This document shows, piece after piece, positions 6,643-6,650 of a stretch of DNA of 6,650 nt (position 1 is its first letter; each line of letters begins with the position of its first letter). A program made the translations under genes and the position numbers. Origin of the DNA: Saprospiraceae bacterium (GTDB lineage Bacteria > Bacteroidota > Bacteroidia > Chitinophagales > Saprospiraceae); contig JAGOIB010000115.1 of NCBI GenBank assembly GCA_017995875.1, positions 1-6,650 on the forward strand. The letters are read 5' to 3'. The notes under the pieces are model-generated. The model did no database searches. It was given only the letters and a program-made list of their open reading frames with translations, and was not told the DNA's origin.

Positions 6643-6650
6643 ATGTCAAA
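6643..6650 (+). CDS. Possible start of the next gene (cut by the right edge)
   Basis: An ATG at 6643 begins 'Met-Ser-' and runs off the window after 8 nt. The only support is position: it follows an exact -7 box and an AT-rich leader, the sequence changes to a less AT-rich composition just before it, and the window ends there. Nothing can be said about the product. Confidence 0.35.

Overview
The window looks like an ordinary chromosomal stretch of a member of the Bacteroidota. The evidence is an OmpA-family protein with the barrel-to-linker signature 'EPLYWVNPLD' followed by calcium-binding 'DSDGDGV' repeats, a moderately AT-rich composition, starts without clear Shine-Dalgarno sequences, and a TAnnTTTG-type -7 box near the right end. 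Nothing suggests a plasmid, phage or insertion sequence. All identified genes lie on the + strand.

Layout from left to right: (1) the 3' part of an outer-membrane OmpA-family gene (1-1166), cut by the left edge and closed by a strong intrinsic terminator (1213-1256). (2) A complete dihydrolipoamide acetyltransferase (E2) of the pyruvate dehydrogenase complex (1323-2546), with one lipoyl domain. (3) recR, the recombination-mediator gene (2590-3216). (4) A 656-residue membrane glycosyltransferase (3229-5199). It joins an N-terminal GT2 domain to a membrane bundle, a Rossmann-like domain and what looks like a remnant of a polyprenyl-phosphate glycosylphosphotransferase lacking its catalytic core. 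(5) An M20D-type metallo-amidohydrolase (5189-6394) overlapping the previous gene by 11 nt. (6) A 248-bp gene-free stretch with a perfect 10-bp inverted repeat, a -7 promoter-like box and an ATG at 6643 that may begin the next gene.

E2, recR, the glycosyltransferase and the amidohydrolase are spaced 43 nt, 12 nt and -11 nt apart, so they are probably co-transcribed. They have no obvious shared pathway: central carbon metabolism, DNA repair, surface-glycan synthesis and peptide/acyl-amino-acid hydrolysis. The tightest link is between the glycosyltransferase and the amidohydrolase. No CRISPR array, tRNA, rRNA or recognised defence system was found. The most noteworthy item is the glycosyltransferase with the gutted phosphoglycosyl transferase domain.
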